Shown here: piece by piece, positions 63,822 through 64,000 of the stretch
How positions within the stretch are numbered: the first letter of the stretch is position 1
Layout of the letters: each line of letters begins with the position of its first letter
DNA from: Geobacter sp. UBA2189
Lineage (GTDB): Bacteria; Desulfobacterota; Desulfuromonadia; Geobacterales; Pseudopelobacteraceae
Direction: 5' to 3'
NCBI GenBank assembly: GCA_002328035.1
Contig: DCVL01000043.1
Coordinates: 1 to 64,000 of the forward strand
DNA length: 64,000 bases
Made by a program: the position numbers and the translations under genes
The notes under the pieces: model-generated
Database searches by the model: none
What the model was told of the DNA's origin: nothing
What the model saw: the letters and a program-made list of their open reading frames with translations, nothing else

Positions 63822-64000
63822 ATGAAAATAGATGCCCAGGGACTGTACTACAAAGATTTGAACCTGCAGGTAAGAGATGCTGTAGACGGTGGCGCTGAGA
63901 AGATTGAGCTGGAGAACGTGAATGGCCAGTATTTCATCGGCGACGGCATCAACAGGCCGGTTACAATAACCATAAACGGAGTACCTGGAAATGACCTTGC
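63822..64000 (+). CDS. GXGXG (GltB C-terminal) subunit, cut by the window edge
   Basis: The first 59 codons (MKIDAQGLYYKDLNLQVRDA...) match the start of the stand-alone GltB C-terminal GXGXG domain, a beta-helix that structures the ammonia tunnel. It follows the glutaminase gene by one base with GGAG before the ATG. The rest lies outside the window. Confidence 0.75.
   Translation, partial: MKIDAQGLYYKDLNLQVRDAVDGGAEKIELENVNGQYFIGDGINRPVTITINGVPGNDL

Noticed and set aside
1..64000. CRISPR array or prophage
   Set aside because: No regularly spaced repeats, integrase, structural phage genes or Cas proteins were seen.

Overview
This window looks like a chromosomal segment from a Desulfuromonadia/Geobacterales-type anaerobe. 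The evidence is a general-purpose nifU-nifS pair, an MqnA-type (futalosine route) menaquinone gene with a UbiE/MenG methyltransferase, hopanoid genes hpnJ and hpnK, a PxxKW cysteine-rich protein, a split archaeal-type glutamate synthase operon, sigma-54 -24/-12 promoters, and abundant c-di-GMP and phospho-signalling genes. I assign the lineage from remembered gene content, not from a search. Base composition is moderate and fairly even, and almost all genes are intact and tightly packed.

Layout. Left edge (1-180): on the minus strand, two sigma-70-type promoters and a boxA-like element look like the leader of an rRNA operon lying just outside the window. 181-12486 (minus strand): pyruvate kinase, dihydrolipoyl dehydrogenase, a secreted DUF4384 protein, a PIN/Phd toxin-antitoxin pair, a large secreted WD40/coiled-coil/caspase-like protease, nifS, nifU and a phosphohexomutase. 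12680-15852 (plus): a Lon-like protease behind a probable sigma-54 promoter, then a YfbR-type nucleotidase. 15907-21808: a Ser/Thr phospho-signalling island with a CHASE2 receptor kinase, a PP2C phosphatase and an FHA protein. In its middle lie a decayed DUF1566 gene and a brnT-brnA module bracketed by nearly identical 42-bp repeats.

21866-29979 (plus): a biosynthetic block aroC-aroK-aroB-TPR-roadblock-aroQ-pepP-accB-accC-gcvH that ends in a clear terminator. It covers chorismate synthesis, the biotin carrier and carboxylase of acetyl-CoA carboxylase, and a glycine-cleavage H protein. 30029-34739: TolC-like channel, MqnA and a membrane GGDEF-EAL protein. 34717-38411 (minus): NUDIX, PxxKW, GGDEF, HD hydrolase and ubiE/menG. 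38540-44651: a diadenylate cyclase fused to a YbbR domain, a LysM-NlpC/P60 hydrolase, a B12-binding radical SAM protein, an NrfJ-like lipoprotein (minus) and a double-domain PPK2 (polyphosphate:AMP phosphotransferase). 44719-49112: CheX-like protein, HAD phosphatase, MscS channel, Hsp20 and a PilT-like ATPase with an added MshEN domain.

49113-52657 (minus): hpnJ-hpnK-small DMT transporter-proC, all overlapping. 52791-57241: small secreted proteins, a YchJ-like SEC-C protein, a hybrid histidine kinase and tRNA-Arg(CCG). 57297-58955 (minus): acyl-CoA synthetase. 59261-64000 (plus): a sigma-54 promoter followed by a glutamate synthase split into FMN core, four-cluster ferredoxin, FAD/NAD oxidoreductase, glutaminase and a GXGXG subunit cut by the window edge.

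The most unusual parts are the secreted caspase-like protein with its DUF4384 neighbour, the interrupted CHASE2 kinase/PP2C/FHA island, the CdaA-YbbR fusion and the MshEN-PilT fusion. No CRISPR array, prophage, transposase or reverse transcriptase was seen.
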